From the NCBI GenBank assembly GCA_963930655.1, contig OZ005610.1, forward strand, positions 501,001 to 565,000: DNA of 64,000 nucleotides. Reading direction: 5' to 3'. Below, in pieces: positions 35,514 through 47,783 of the stretch. Origin of the DNA: Myrica gale. Taxonomy: Eukaryota > Streptophyta > Magnoliopsida > Fagales > Myricaceae. Position numbers and translations under genes: made by a program. A model generated the notes under the pieces. That model ran no database searches. It saw only the letters and a program-made list of their open reading frames with translations, and was not told where the DNA came from. The stretch's first letter is position 1. Each line of letters opens with the position of its first letter.

Positions 35514-38146
35514 CTACTTGGAAATAGGAGGCTCTCCTAACCATTTGGCACGAAAGCCTGTTCCCTTACAATCAGAGCAACATGTCGAACCCTAGAAAGT
35601 ATCATTCACACTGCAATGTTAGAACCCGCGCATTGATTAGGTAATTACTGCACTCAGAGCTTAAGGACCTTGTAGATTTTACCTACCACTCCACCACAAA
35701 TGACACAATTGTTGTTTCTTGAAGAGACTTGGCAGAGCATGTTATCACCAAGAATAAAGAAGCCTGTACCCCCACACCATTTGCATTCAACATGCCCGTT
35801 TGAGTTGCAAGAAGAACAACCTACTGGCCTTGGTTGCTGAAAGTAGCAAGCAAATTGGAGAATCAAAACATAAATACTAAAATTTCTTAAAGAAAAAGCC
35901 CTTGAGGCTCAACAAGCCAGTACCACCCATCATTGCATGTGCATTGTAAATAAGCAGTAACGAATAAGCTAAACCGACAGGTATTAAACCTAACGAATTT
36001 CAAAACAAGTTAAACCATTTCCATTAATTTTAAAGGGGAAAAAAGACAGGCCAAAATTTATATAGGGGTCAAATCTCACCCAAGACGTACTTTCCACTGC
36101 ACCAAATTTATCCCAAAACCTATCCCCTCATCAAACAGCTGTTAGTATTCGAGTGAAATAGTTCCTCTGCCCAATTTTATTCATTTCTTCTTCTGTAAGA
36201 AGTAGCTAGAATATTACGTAAACAAAAATAGAATTTTCCAATCATTACCTCCATACTCTCCAAAATACCAAACTCATCAAACAATCCCCCAAAAGCGGCA
36301 TGGCGAAGAACCTCAGAAAATCAGGAGTTGTTGAAAAGAACAACCTTAATCTCCTTTCTTGGTTCACATAAGTTTATTTGAAGAACATTGCTATACGTAT
36401 TCTCTCTCACTAAAATACGTGCTATTTGGAAACTCAATTTATTTTGGGAGGTACGGATAATGAACAGATCAATCACATAAGAACGCATAAACTATGCAAT
36501 TAGGAGCACAAGATAAAATTCATATTCCTAACAAAGGGATTACAGTCTCAAGTTTAAAATGGACAGCAAAGTAGAATATCAAAAATCCATTTGTCAGATT
36601 TGAGAGGGCAAAGCTGTTGCAAACACTTTCCAAGCATGCAAAGAACACTTTGGAGCTTGCTCCCCATGGAACAAACAACTCCATTATGTACGCATATCAT
36701 AAATGAACACAGAAAGAACTCTACTCATGGAATGGAAGACTGCATATAGGCCCTTTTGATATCCTGGCTTATTGGAAGCAGAACTAACCTTGAGTAAGAT
36801 CACATATGCACCGGCAGATTAAAATTAAAAGTCTATGCTAAGCTTGTAGGGACCACCACATCACCCATCAATAACAACATCTCCCGGCAAAAATTTTGAC
36901 ATTCTTCAACTCTTCTATGAAACCAGGTTTGAGGAAACAAAGGAGCTTTGTATCTTTTCTTTTCTTTTCAGTTCTTTATCACGAAGATAAAGCAGAGATA
37001 AATCTCATACTAACTGACTTATCCATTAAATTACGAAAGTAAAAGAATCACTAATAAATCATATTTTTTTGCCATACATTGCAACAGAGAACTGATGCAT
37101 GAAGCAGTCACTACTCACTGAGAAAAAAGAAAAACACCTCCTTAAACAAAAATTTGAAAATAAGATTCCAGCAGAGGCTAGAGCATTATGATACAGTCAC
37201 TGAACTCACTAAACACGGGCAAAGAAAATGAATCTCTGTACTTTGAATGGCAAAGCTCTAGAATACCTAACCTTTAATCTGTCATCCATGGGAGTCATGC
37301 TTACTGGTCACACAATATATACCAGAAACAGGTAATTCTTATGACGGGGATGAGGAGGAACACAGCATAACCAATATCAGCTTTCCTATATAGATTGAAT
37401 GTGTAATTAGCCTTCCAGTATGCTTTGTCTGTGACTGGATGCTGCTGACAGATAGTTGCTCAACTCAATACCGAAAAGGCTCACGTCGCAGTTGTTATTG
37501 GTAAGTCAGACTAGTGTCGACCCTATGGAATTGGCATAACTAAGTTAGGTTTTGATAAAAATGTGTTCAGGCATACTCTCCCGTAATTAGATTAGTAACA
37601 GGCAATAGACAAATACCAGCGTGCTTCTGTGACAAACGAGGCAACAGCTTCATAGAAGGATCTTGCATAAAGTTTCACTAATCTCCCTCCAACAGAGCAT
37701 AAGTTTCTCAATTTCAGATAAGCTAAGGACCAAAGGAATAAATTCAAATTACTTCAAACAGTTTAGGCGTCGAATCGTACACTCATGGTATACCAAAACA
37801 ACCGAATCCAATCATATAAAACCAAAAAAACCGAAATGAAGCAATTCAATAAACCGAAATTGCTAAAAAAAGGCCAATTACCGATTTTGTCATCAATCAG
37901 GACGGAAAAACATCTCAAGAAAAAGGGAACACAATATACCTGAGAGATTAACCAGGCTTTCTCCATGCGCTGGACGAAATTGGAGGAGTTCTCGTACGAG
38001 TTTACCATTGAAGCCCGTAAAACAAAAGCCCTAGAACTAGTGGACCTTGGTACAACTACCTGAATACCAATCGGCGACGCGAAGCTCATGTTTTCAATTG
38101 CCTTCGGCGCAATCACAGGCCTAATGCAACCCATACAGCTCGTCAT
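35514..38146 (-). CDS. DnaJ-type zinc-finger plastid protein, 144 aa, 3 exons
   Basis: Exons (minus): 38146-37940, 35836-35687, 35591-35514, all phase 0. The first 50-odd residues are rich in Ser, Val and Arg and poor in acids (RSTSSRAFVLRAS), as in a chloroplast transit peptide. After MEKAWLISQ (61-69) come four CxxCxGxG-type units, C76-C79, C87-C90, C113-C116 and C124-C127. This is the cysteine-rich zinc domain of DnaJ without a J domain, ending GFRAKWLGEPP. Small plastid proteins of this type (BSD2, PSA2 and the At5g43260-like group) act as chaperone or thiol-disulphide helpers in photosynthetic complex assembly; this one is closest by memory to At5g43260. Intron 1 is 2.1 kb, very long for so small a gene. 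The exon 2 donor has alternatives; the one chosen (before GTAGGT) keeps the fourth unit in phase. Confidence 0.88.
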
Positions 38147-38410
38147 TTCTTCCTCTCCTCCTACCCTTTTTCTTTTCTGTCCTTGTTAGGGAGAGTTTTA
38201 GAACGTTGTTTTGTGCGTTACGTGGGGCACAAAGCAAAGGTAACTTCCCTAGTTTTTAAGGAAGGAAAATTGCTACCAAAATAAATAAATTAAAAAAAGG
38301 ACGATTGCTGTGAGAGATACCAAAATAAAATTTAAAAAATTTATTTCAGATTAACCCCTTAATTATATAGTAAATATGGATTAGGATAAGTAAGAGAGAT
38401 TAATGTCTTA

Positions 38411-38607
38411 GGCTGTGTTTGCAAAACTCAACATTTTCAACATTTTATCTCTCTCCTAATAAAATACTCCAATATAATCTCTCTCTCTCCCATAAAAAAA
38501 TATAAAAAATTACAAAAATTATAAAAAATTACCTCTCTTCACCTTTTCACTAAACCCAATACCAACACATATTCTCATACCCAACATTTTACAACACAAA
38601 CACAACC
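38411..38607. mobile_element. Tourist/PIF-Harbinger-like MITE, 197 bp, TTA target duplication
   Basis: Left end GGCTGTGTTTGCAAAA and right end ACACAAACACAACC are inverted repeats. TTA lies on both sides (38408-38410 and 38608-38610), the 3-bp duplication typical of this superfamily. The interior is AT-rich with CT runs. Confidence 0.8.
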
Positions 38608-38786
38608 TTAGTCTTTCTACTTTTTTTTTTTTTTGTATTTGTCTGTGCGTCATTGAGTAAAATATTAAACAGCTGGACCGCCGGAAAAGAGAGAAAATTT
38701 CCGAGGGGTGGAGCTCGCGAAGCGGCAAAGTCTGACCCGCAAACCAAGGTTGAAAACTGGGCTTCTCCTGGCCCAAATTTGACTCC

Positions 38787-38975
38787 GGTTGTGTTTGTGT
38801 TGTAAAATTTTAGTGTTAAAATTTTAGGTATTGGGTTTAGTGAAAAAGTGAAGAGAGATAATTTTTTATATTTTTTTTAGTGAAAATAGTGATTTGATGG
38901 GAGAGAGATTATATTGTAATATTTTATTGTGTTAAAATTTTAGAGGGTATAAAATTTTAACACGCAAACGCAGCC
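38787..38975. mobile_element. second Tourist-like MITE, 189 bp
   Basis: Ends GGTTGTGTTTGTGTTG and CACGCAAACGCAGCC are inverted repeats of the same family as 38411-38607. The two elements lie 180 bp apart in reverse orientation: the interior GGGTTTAGTGAAAAAGTGAAG is the complement of the first element's CTTCACC...CACTAAACCC. TCC flanks both ends (38784-38786 and 38976-38978), so the target is not the usual TWA. Confidence 0.72.
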
Positions 38976-39700
38976 TCCATAGTCTCCATTGCACACTGGT
39001 TTATAAGAACAACGCATGACAAAAAGAACCCGGTTCTACTGGATCCGCCCGGGTTCGTTTGATGTAAGCTACGGAAGATTTCCTGCCCAACATAAATGAA
39101 AACATTAACAAGTTTATCATAGTTACTATTGGTAAGGGATTTAAAAAGGAATTGATAGAGATATGAATCATGTATAACTTTTTTGCTATCACCTAAATAA
39201 AAATTATTTATTTATAGAGATATTATCCATAATTTACAGTATAAGAGCATATGTTATATGGAGAAATTACCTTAGTACGAGAATCTATGTAATAAAACAA
39301 TATGTGAAAATATCTGCACTGGTGTGAAGTGGGTGGACTTGGGCTACGGCATACGGTGCTTAGTGCTAAGTGTATTTAGGCTGTAAATATGCGCGGAGCG
39401 ACATGTGGAATGAACTGGTCCAAAGAACACGGGTACGACGCCATGAATCTGACTCAGACGTACGCGTACAGATTGCATAAAAAAAATTACTTATTAAATA
39501 AAAAGCCAGCCTTCATCTTGTTGCTAGAAAGTTATGCCCCCGAAATCACCTTATAAAAATCCTTCTAAACTCACTCCTTAAACAATCTTACTCACCCAAC
39601 CCAGTCGTCAGTCGTCACCACATAAAAAAACACCAATTGAAACGAAAAAGCATCGACTCTCCCTCGGTCCCTCCCTCCACTCTCTCTCTCTCTCTTTCGG
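38976..39700. other. intergenic, upstream of the VQ gene
   Basis: This is AT-rich spacer, then a leader with a (CT)n run at 39677-39695 directly before the VQ start codon. Confidence 0.45.
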
Positions 39701-40258
39701 ATGGAAAAACACACTAGCATGACTTCGCCAACGTCACCTACAGCAACAACCTTCGTGCAGGCGAACACAAACACCTTCAGAGACCTTGTCCAGAAGCTGA
39801 CCGGCTCTTCCGCCGACTCGGAAAAGCTCCCAGTCACCCTCCCTTCAAAATTCACTTCTAAAGCCTTAACTCCGGGCGACCTCACCGCTCCTCGCCGCTC
39901 CCCTTTCAAGCTTCATGAGCGAAGGCACACACACACCATGAGAAAGCTCGAAATCAAGCTGGGCCTCACCACCCTCCGCAACAATTCAACGACCCACAAC
40001 TCACCCCGCCAAACCAACCGGCTCGATTCACCGGTTCAGAGTCCTGTCACCCCACTCGTGTCCGAGTCAGTTTACCTCCCAAGTTCCGGTACCGCCTCGC
40101 CGTCCTCTCCGGCCTTATCAGACGAGGAGAAAGCCATAGCCGAGAAAGGGTTTTACCTGCACCCGTTGCCGCTAAGTACGCCGAGAGGCTCGGAGCCGCC
40201 GGAGCTCTTAACTTTATTCCCGTTGAGTTTGCCGAGTCAGCGAACACTGGATTCGTAG
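39701..40258 (+). CDS. VQ-motif protein, 185 aa, intronless
   Basis: The defining motif FxxxVQxLTG is at residues 26-35 (FRDLVQKLTG), preceded by TTFVQANTNT. VQ proteins are plant nuclear cofactors that bind WRKY factors and are often MAP-kinase substrates. The body has many Ser/Thr-Pro sites (TSPTSP, SPVQSPVTP, ASPSSPALS, STPRGS), and the end has LSDEEKAIAEKGFYLHP and TPRGSEPPELLTLFP. This pattern is that of the MPK3/6-targeted VQ proteins (the VQ4/13/31/33 group by memory), which act in defence and growth. The gene is a single exon, as usual for the family, with typical length. Confidence 0.93.
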   Translation: MEKHTSMTSPTSPTATTFVQANTNTFRDLVQKLTGSSADSEKLPVTLPSKFTSKALTPGDLTAPRRSPFKLHERRHTHTMRKLEIKLGLTTLRNNSTTHNSPRQTNRLDSPVQSPVTPLVSESVYLPSSGTASPSSPALSDEEKAIAEKGFYLHPLPLSTPRGSEPPELLTLFPLSLPSQRTLDS

Positions 40259-42922
40259 AGTTATTCTTGGGTTTACTAGTTTGACAGGAAATACTTTTAT
40301 TTTCAGTTTTTTCTCTCTCCGCGGGCTGTGGCTTAAGATATTTGTAATGGAACGACTCTAGAGCTGTCTTTACATGGCCGGTTCTGGATTGTTTCTTGAT
40401 AGTTTCGTCTGAAATGTGCTGCATAGTATAAGGGTCATGGGTACGTACGTCAAGTGTATATATATATATATATACGTCAAGTATATGTTTGTCTATATAA
40501 GTAGGCGGAGTTTTCATTTCGACTGTTACCTTCTTATGTAGTTCTTTGAATGATGTTAGTCTTATTTCAACAGCATAACTTCTTAAATTTTTTAATTCTT
40601 GTATATATCGAATCTAGTTATTTTTATCACGGATTAATTTATATAAAAAAACTGAAGAACGCAAATATAGTGTTTTTTTCCCTAAAATAAAGAATGAAAA
40701 AATTATTGTAGTTGAGTTGGGAGTCCGATAGACTGGATCACTTAACTGTAGCTCGACTAGCGTACACGGTCAATCACTGCACTCGGTGGCGTCTAGACTA
40801 TGAACAACGTGTGCGGGTCCCAGTTGGAGTCCGTCAGGCCCCAGTCTCCGCTGAAACGTTGACGTCGTTGTCTAGGCGACCACGCACTTTTGAACTCCCG
40901 TCCGCGGTCAGACGTCTGATCCTCGACTCCCACGGAAGAAATTTTCATGGGTCACATGCATGTATAAAAAAGGAATCTGCCTTGCCTTCGATGCGTGGGG
41001 AGAAGGAAATTGCACATTTTAGTAGGATACTGAACGAAGTCCATTGCATCATCTTTCGTTTTTTCTTTCCTTAATCTGAAATCGGTAGTAGGCATGGCTG
41101 TCTCGGCTCAGAAGCGCAGCAGAATCAACATGTTACCTCATACCTGTCCTGTCAACGTTGCGGGCGCCCAATATGGTCTTAGATTTTCACACGGAGCACC
41201 GACTACCTAGGGAGTATGAAACTACTTGATGGGGACTTGTTTGGATTTGTCTTCTTATTAGGCAGAACTGGTCAAGTTAAACTGAACCGCAATTCAAGTT
41301 ATCCCTTAACCAGTAATCTCCTGTGGGTCCCAAACAGTTGACGAAGATTTTTAGCCATGGTGGACTGGGACCCAAGTTACTTGTCTTGACAAAAGTTGTT
41401 TGTGTCATGTTCCTTCCATGCCCAGGGCTATTTGGTCACGGAGAACAGAGGAGGGGAAAATCTATACGTATTGATGCATTACGTGATATAGTTGCTCATC
41501 TTTTACTTCCAAATATTTCCACCCGATTAGCTTAAATGGAAATTAAGGATCCTGAAAATGTGAGTTAGGCGCATATTCAGAGGTTGAAACTATCACTTGC
41601 GCAAACAAAAAAAGTTTACGACTTAAATAAGGGGTTGGTTAGTGTACTGGTTAGTCTCTCCGGAATTTACCATAATATTGAACTCAACTCGTATGGATAC
41701 TAAACTACATCCGTCTAATCACGATGCATGTGAATAGATGTCCGAATTTCTATCGTTAGCCCCAAGAAAACCTTTTACTTGGACCCATTAATAATTTATT
41801 TTGAGAAGATATTTTTCTTAAAAGATAAGGATACGTCTCTCCCAATGACAAAAAGGAATGAGAGATAAAGACAACAATTTGCTAAAGGTACAAAAAGGTC
41901 AAGCTGTTCTCATGAGCTGCAACACAAGGATAAGCAGCCGTGATTGTGAGCTCATTCTAAGGGCTAGGGTCGCACATATTCTTTCAACTGGTCACTCGAA
42001 GAAAACACATTCCCTTTGTTATCATGAGCTTTTGAAATATGTTTTGAGGATAGTGGATTGGAGCATATGGATGAGTGAAAAAAGCAGAGCATTTTCGACA
42101 AAAAGCTACAACCACTCCTGTTTCACTTTTTTGGAGGAAATGAGGAAAAAATATAAGGGAATAATTCTAGATGCCTGCAAGAGTAATATATATGTTCGAT
42201 AAAGTCATTGCCTATGGCAGAAAGAATGGACCACCAAAAGATTCATTGGTGCTCCATTGCTACCCATTCTGCCTCTTTGCCAAATGACATTAACGGATTA
42301 CTTATGGTACGGTGGATTCGAAGTATACATTGGACTTATTTGTCAATCGTCGTATATCATCTCAATGTGTTCTTGTGTCCTGTTTCTTGTTTTTACAAAC
42401 TCACCGTTTTTTTAATTGGAATATCAAGCACCTAAACAAGGAATCGTATGTCGTATCGATCGGAAACTTTTAAGATATCATGTTTAAGAGATGAGAGAAG
42501 CACCTCTTACACGGTTTTAAGTATGAAAAAGCAACATTCTATCATATAAGCACCAAAAAAGAACCTAATATTTTATTTATATGCACCACTTGATGATTGC
42601 AACAAACAATCATAACCTTCATGAAATCCCCACCCAAATGGCTCAACTAGCTGATCACCTCATCTAAACTATACTTTTAGCATAACTTCAAATAAACAGA
42701 AGAATGTTTTGTATATAATGCATTTCCTACATAATCCATCATTACATTTTATTTTTCTAAACAATCCATCATTTACATGAAATCAACTAAACTGAGCAAA
42801 ATCAACAACATATGATGTGCACAAAAGGTTGTTGGACAAGTCCCAATATTCAACTAATTCAAAAATCCTTAGGAACCTGGAGGTTGAAATATCTTGTTGG
42901 CAACCAACTTCTTCCAGCATGT
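40259..42922. other. intergenic, no gene recognised
   Basis: There is a TA microsatellite at about 40457-40474 in the VQ 3' flank. Frames at 40712-41074 and 41858-42202 show no family and no splice context. The last few hundred bases should include the 3' UTR of the minus-strand SKA2 gene. Confidence 0.45.
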
Positions 42923-45828
42923 TCAGTTGGTTTGAATAATAGCAGAGAAGAGTAATTTGTTAATATCCTGAGCGTCTGATTCCTGCCTCTCATCCCCTGC
43001 ATCAATGACAAAGATTGCTTCATTATATATAAAACGACACATCTATTTGCTGGCAAGGCATATTTTTCCACCAGTGACATTTCCTTTTATATCCAACTGC
43101 CACAACAATAGGTCGCAACCGCAAGGCTAAATCCTTTACTAGGAGTCCCTAGTTCTCAAATGAATGCTAATTTAGGAGCATCCATTGTGATCTTAACCAA
43201 AACACTGGTCTCAAACGCAAATTCAGTCGTATCTTGAGAGATCATGGAAAAGCTTTAGCCATTAACCACCCACCCCCACTGTGGCTGCCCCTTCTTTTCT
43301 CACGTATTTGCATATGCTGAAGTATTTTCCAGGGCTAAATTGGCTCAAAATAAAAACTTGAATGGGGGAAGGATTGGGGAACAAAGCAGGACGCATACAT
43401 ACATAACAGAATAACCAAACTGTTTTTGACTCCTAGATCCTGCACAAGCCATACTAAGGCATTTCTCAGTCCACTACCTGAGTCCATCTTAATGCTATTA
43501 TGTTCAGCTAAGCAGAATCTTCCTGCTATCCTTTTCTTTAGCAAAAATTCACATCTCAGAGGCATTTTTACTGAGAAAGTAAAAGGAGGTTATTCAGTAG
43601 CCATTGTGGGTTTCATTTTTTTTTCTTCCCTTTCTGTCCTAGCGCAATTATAAGCACACTTATCCGTAAATTTATGTTCTTTCCATCAGAATGATAAAGC
43701 TACAAACCCATCAATGTAATATAGGAATTTGAACCACAGCCATAAACCCATACCTGTCCTTGATCTCACTTGAACTGCCCACTCATCAACAATCTGCATC
43801 AAAGACCAAAAGTTCATGCGATTGTCTTCTATAGATGTAGAGAAGTGACATCTGAGTGTAGCAAGGCTCATAGTAGTCTTTACCAACATTATGATAGCTA
43901 CCAAAAAACTTTTTGGGTATTTACCCAAAAGAAAATGATTGCCATGCATTCAATTTTGGTTGCTTGCTGGCAAGTGGTGTAAACACTCCAGACACCCCTT
44001 GGAAAAACACAACCGTTGAAACAATAAGTCCCTTTTCTCTCCCTCACAGGGGAATAAGTACAACCTTGAAACAATAGTTAATTCAACATTACCACGTAGA
44101 TTCTAGGTGCTCCATTTGGCCGGTGTAAGGTGTGAGAAACTGAAATTTTCTTTGCTTTTCCTTCACAATGGTAATTGTATTGAAGAAAAAGGTAATAAAA
44201 AAGTTTACTGATGAGTCTAAATTTAAGAAAAGCATTAACTTTGAGATTGGAATAGCACGAGATAAAGTTAAAATTCAAATGCAACCATTAGATGTAATAG
44301 GCAAAACAATTGTTAAATGTGCCATCCACATGCCATGTTGGAAACATCAGAGCCACTTGGTTTCTATGTAACAGACAAAAGGTACTGAACTATGCTCCTG
44401 CACTGTGTTATCTTCCAACATATGGGTTTTCAATCTCTACCTCTGGCATTGTGACTTACGTAACTCACCTTCCAAGTTACATTTAGCTGATTTCTACCAG
44501 CAAACAAGTTCCCATTGGCTGAATTCTATTATGAAGGACTACATTATCTTAAGTAAGTGGAGTCCACCAAACCTCTTTGAGGACTAAAACTTACCTGGTT
44601 GAAGTTAGCGAATGCAGAATCATCAGAATCACTGGTGAGGGGGATGCCCACAGATGCTTGCATCTGCTGCAGCAAACTTCTGTTCCCAATGAGAGTGGCC
44701 CGAGCCTTGTCAATCAAATCCTGAAAACAAAATCAGTTCTCAAGACCAACTTCAGAATACTGCTCCCTTCTCTTCTCTTTTCCAGAAACAATAATGAGAT
44801 CATACATTCAGTAAGAGATTAGAAATTCTTCTATCTCTTCCTCCAAAGTGTTGAAAGAAAAAGTACCTGTTTGGCTGCTAGAAGTTCATGACACTGTTCT
44901 TTCAAGTTCAACAGATATTCTTGTATCTTCTTTATTCTAGACACCAAATTTATTGGGTTTGCCTGCAGACAGTACTCAAAATTCAAGATTCCATTGTAAT
45001 AATGTATTATAGACCTCTCCAAAGAGCAAAAGCAAATGATATTAAAGAAGGATATCACTTGTTCAGTTTCCAATGGAAAAATCAAAAGGCCCTTAGTAAC
45101 AGTTAGCTGTCTTCAATATGGATGAAGAAGAAACATACTTGGAATGAGCACAAAGTAGAGAAAATAAAATCCTTTGAAGTTTATTTTCTTGTACTATTTA
45201 ACGTAAACCATCAAAGTTTCATATTACCCACTGTTTGGTCGAACAAAAAGAAAATTGAATACGAGCTTTAGACACCACTCCTGAAAGATAAGAAATTTTC
45301 TATTTCAACAGTAACTCCGCAGATCCACAGCAATCAAATGGTGCCTATGACTAGAAGTGCAAATTGAATCTATAACTTGTTTCCTTTATCTCCGGTCTGC
45401 TTTGAACAGTTTCTTTCAAAAACAATGAGTTTGCATGGCTATACGACTTTACCACTTCCCCCATCAACCAAACAACACCTTGAATTAAAAGCGAGAATTG
45501 AATTTACAAAAAATAAACGATAACTTCAAATATATCAAAGGGAAATGACAAGCTTCAAATATAATTTCGTTCGCAGTTTACAGTAAACTAGCAGACTCAG
45601 AAAGAATAGACCACAACATTTAAAAGTTTGATTCAGTGAATCGAAATAAAATAAATATCGAAGACGAATCCCTCGAATTAGAAACTGAATTGTGCTTACA
45701 TTGTCCGGGTAAACTTGTTGAAACTCCTTTTCGAGCCTGTGCTGAACCACCGTAAGATCATGGTTCGCCTTTGTAAAGAGGTTCACCAAGCTGTCCGTTG
45801 CCTGATGGTGTTCGCGATTGTGCGCCAT
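42923..45828 (-). CDS. SKA2: SKA2-like spindle and kinetochore-associated protein, 154 aa, 5 exons
   Basis: Exons (minus): 45828-45700, 44962-44867, 44720-44595, 43793-43754, 42996-42923; all junctions are GT-AG and in phase. The N-terminal half matches the Ska2 family: LVNLFTKANHDLTVVQHRLE at 14-33 followed by NPINLVSRIKKIQE (45-58), a helical, coiled-coil region used to build the Ska complex with Ska1 and Ska3. That complex couples kinetochores to microtubules in mitosis. The plant-specific second half (IPLTSDSDDSAFANFNQ, DEWAVQVRSRTG, then INKLLFSAI near the end) has no catalytic motif. The likely Arabidopsis counterpart is At2g24970, from memory. The gene is divergent from the CCCH/G-patch gene, 3.3 kb away. 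Confidence 0.85.
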
Positions 45829-46009
45829 CTCTCTCTGGAGAAATCCCCCGCCTGTGCCTTTTGAGTTTTGAGTTTCGATTTTTTGGAGCAGCCAACATGT
45901 TTAACTGAAAACAGAACTGAGCTACAAGTCGTTGAGCGAAGGACGTCTCGTTCGCTTAATAAAGAGTATTACGTGCTGCAGCATAACGTTTGGCGTATCA
46001 TAATCATTA

Positions 46010-46420
46010 GGCAAATTTACTTTTTAGTCCTTAGGTTTTAACCCCTTTTCATTTTTAGTCATAAATTTTAGAGGGTCAAAATTTTAGTCCTTGAACTTTC
46101 ATCTTTGTAAAATTTAGTCCTTCCGTCGGTCTGCCGTCAGTTTGCCGTCAAATTTGTACCGGTCGACCGGTATATGAAGCGGTCGACCGCTACATGAAGC
46201 GGACAACCAGTACAAAAATTGGCGGCAGACTGACGGAAGGACTAAATCCGGTCAACCGCTTCAAAATTGGCAGTCAACCGGTACAAAAATTGACGGCAGA
46301 CTGACGGAAGGATTAAATTTTACAAAGATGACAGTTCAAAGACTAAAATTTTGAAGGTTGAAGGTTAAAGACTAAAATTAAAAAGGGTCCAAAACCTAAG
46401 GACTAAAAAGTAAATTTCCC
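46010..46420. mobile_element. Mutator-like MITE, 411 bp, 9-bp target duplication
   Basis: Ends GGCAAATTTACTTTTTAG and (reverse complement of the right end) GGGAAATTTACTTTTTAG form a long inverted repeat that continues through AAAACC, AGTCC and the CGTCAGT/ACTGACG block. Flanks TAATCATTA (46001-46009) and TAATGATTA (46421-46429) are a 9-bp duplication with one mismatch. The centre has repeated ACCGGT/GGTCGACCG words. No coding content is seen. Confidence 0.85.
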
Positions 46421-46613
46421 TAATGATTACAAAGAAAGAACAAAAGATGGGTTATACCAAATGAATAAATAGGAAAATATAATTAAAATAGTTGAGATTA
46501 TATGCTTAATATAGGTTATAAATAGAGATATCGGAAAAAACACCTCATCTATCAAACCAAAATTTCATGTCTTACCAGAAAAAAGAAACCTGATTCACCT
46601 AAGATAGCTGATA

Positions 46614-46845
46614 TATTTTTTGTTGTATGTATTAGAGTGGGAGAAGCAGGCCATACCTGCATCTAGCGGAGTCGATCCTGGAATCAAGCCCTTCCTAAAA
46701 GGAGGAGTGTCAATCTAGCTATAATATTTTTCTCTCTAAGTAATAGGGCGAGAGAAGCAGGCCAAACCTGCATCTAGTGGAAGTAGATTCCGGGATCATG
46801 CCCTCCCTAAAGGGAGGGGTGCCAATCTAGCTATCAGCTCGCTGG
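46614..46845. mobile_element. 232-bp insertion of two 112-bp structured units, 16-bp flanking duplication
   Basis: CCTAAGATAGCTGATA (46598-46613) and CCTAAGACAGCTGATA (46846-46861) flank the insert. A copy of the surrounding sequence in reverse orientation at 50690-50783 has one such site and no insert, so it represents the empty site. Inside are two tandem units (about 46631 and 46743) sharing AGAAGCAGGCC, ACCTGCATCTAG and CAATCTAGCTAT, each with hairpin-forming GCAGG/CCTGC and CCCTCCCTAAAGGGAGGG-type words. A long variable duplication suits a non-LTR (SINE-like) insertion, but no A/B box or clear tail is visible. Confidence 0.55.
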
Positions 46846-46861
46846 CCTAAGACAGCTGATA

Positions 46862-47587
46862 CTTATATATAACTCATGTGTGTAGATGTGTGCCCCAACA
46901 TTCGTCTGATTTTTTTTTTTAATCTCCCTTAGAGATCCTTGGCAAGCATTACATTCGTTTTTACCTGATTTACTAGCAAAGAGCTATCTTCACTTAGAAG
47001 AAAAAAAATTATATTTGCATGTCTCCATTTATATACACGTGTATATGAGATAAAACTACAAAATCTTCGGACTATTACTTTTATTGAGTTTCCCCAAAAC
47101 TAGCTGACACCAAGGGAATGTTCGTTTTCAAGTTTTTTCTAGTATTCAAATCCATTCATAAAACTATCACCGAACATTTTAAGAATTCAAACACAAACAC
47201 CAATACATTTAACATAATCTCCAAATTTTTTTACTTTTTATTTAACATAAATTTTCTCTTTATATTTTTCACCTAATTCAAATATTTTTTTATTAAACAA
47301 TTACATCAAATCATCTCTCTCTATCATTTACACAAACGCCTATAAAATATTATTTTACATAAATATTCACAATTCTACTATAATCCTATAGTTTTTTACG
47401 ACACGGACATGCCCCAAGTCTTATAGGACCCCAAAATTCCACGGAATCATTGAATCTTGTTTTAGGGAGTAAATCATTGAGCTTAACAAAAGATTACAAT
47501 AAATTTCTTGGCACAGCTCCCCGTGACTCTAATGCTTCCCAAAATTAAATGGGATTTCCTTTGGGTTTGGCTACTTCTAATGCTTAA
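46862..47587. other. intergenic, AT-rich
   Basis: Apart from the repeat remnant continuing to about 46895 (shared with 50697-50735), nothing is recognised. Confidence 0.45.
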
Positions 47588-47783
47588 TATAATTTAGGGA
47601 ATTTGACATTTTGATCCTTGGGTTTATACCCCTTTGGCAAATGAGTCATTCACTTTCAAACTTCAAATTTTTAGCCATTGGGTTTTCTTTTGTGTTGACG
47701 AAATGGTTATTCCGTCAGTCTGCCGACTATATGTTTAACGGAGCTCCTGACACGTTATCAAATTTGTACTAGTTGACCGGTAC

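Noticed and set aside
39592-40517. Minus-strand frames of 105 and 156 codons
   Set aside because: They are antisense shadows of the VQ gene and its flanks.
41858-42202. 114-codon plus-strand frame
   Set aside because: Sequence does not resemble any family I know, is isolated, and lies in AT-rich spacer.
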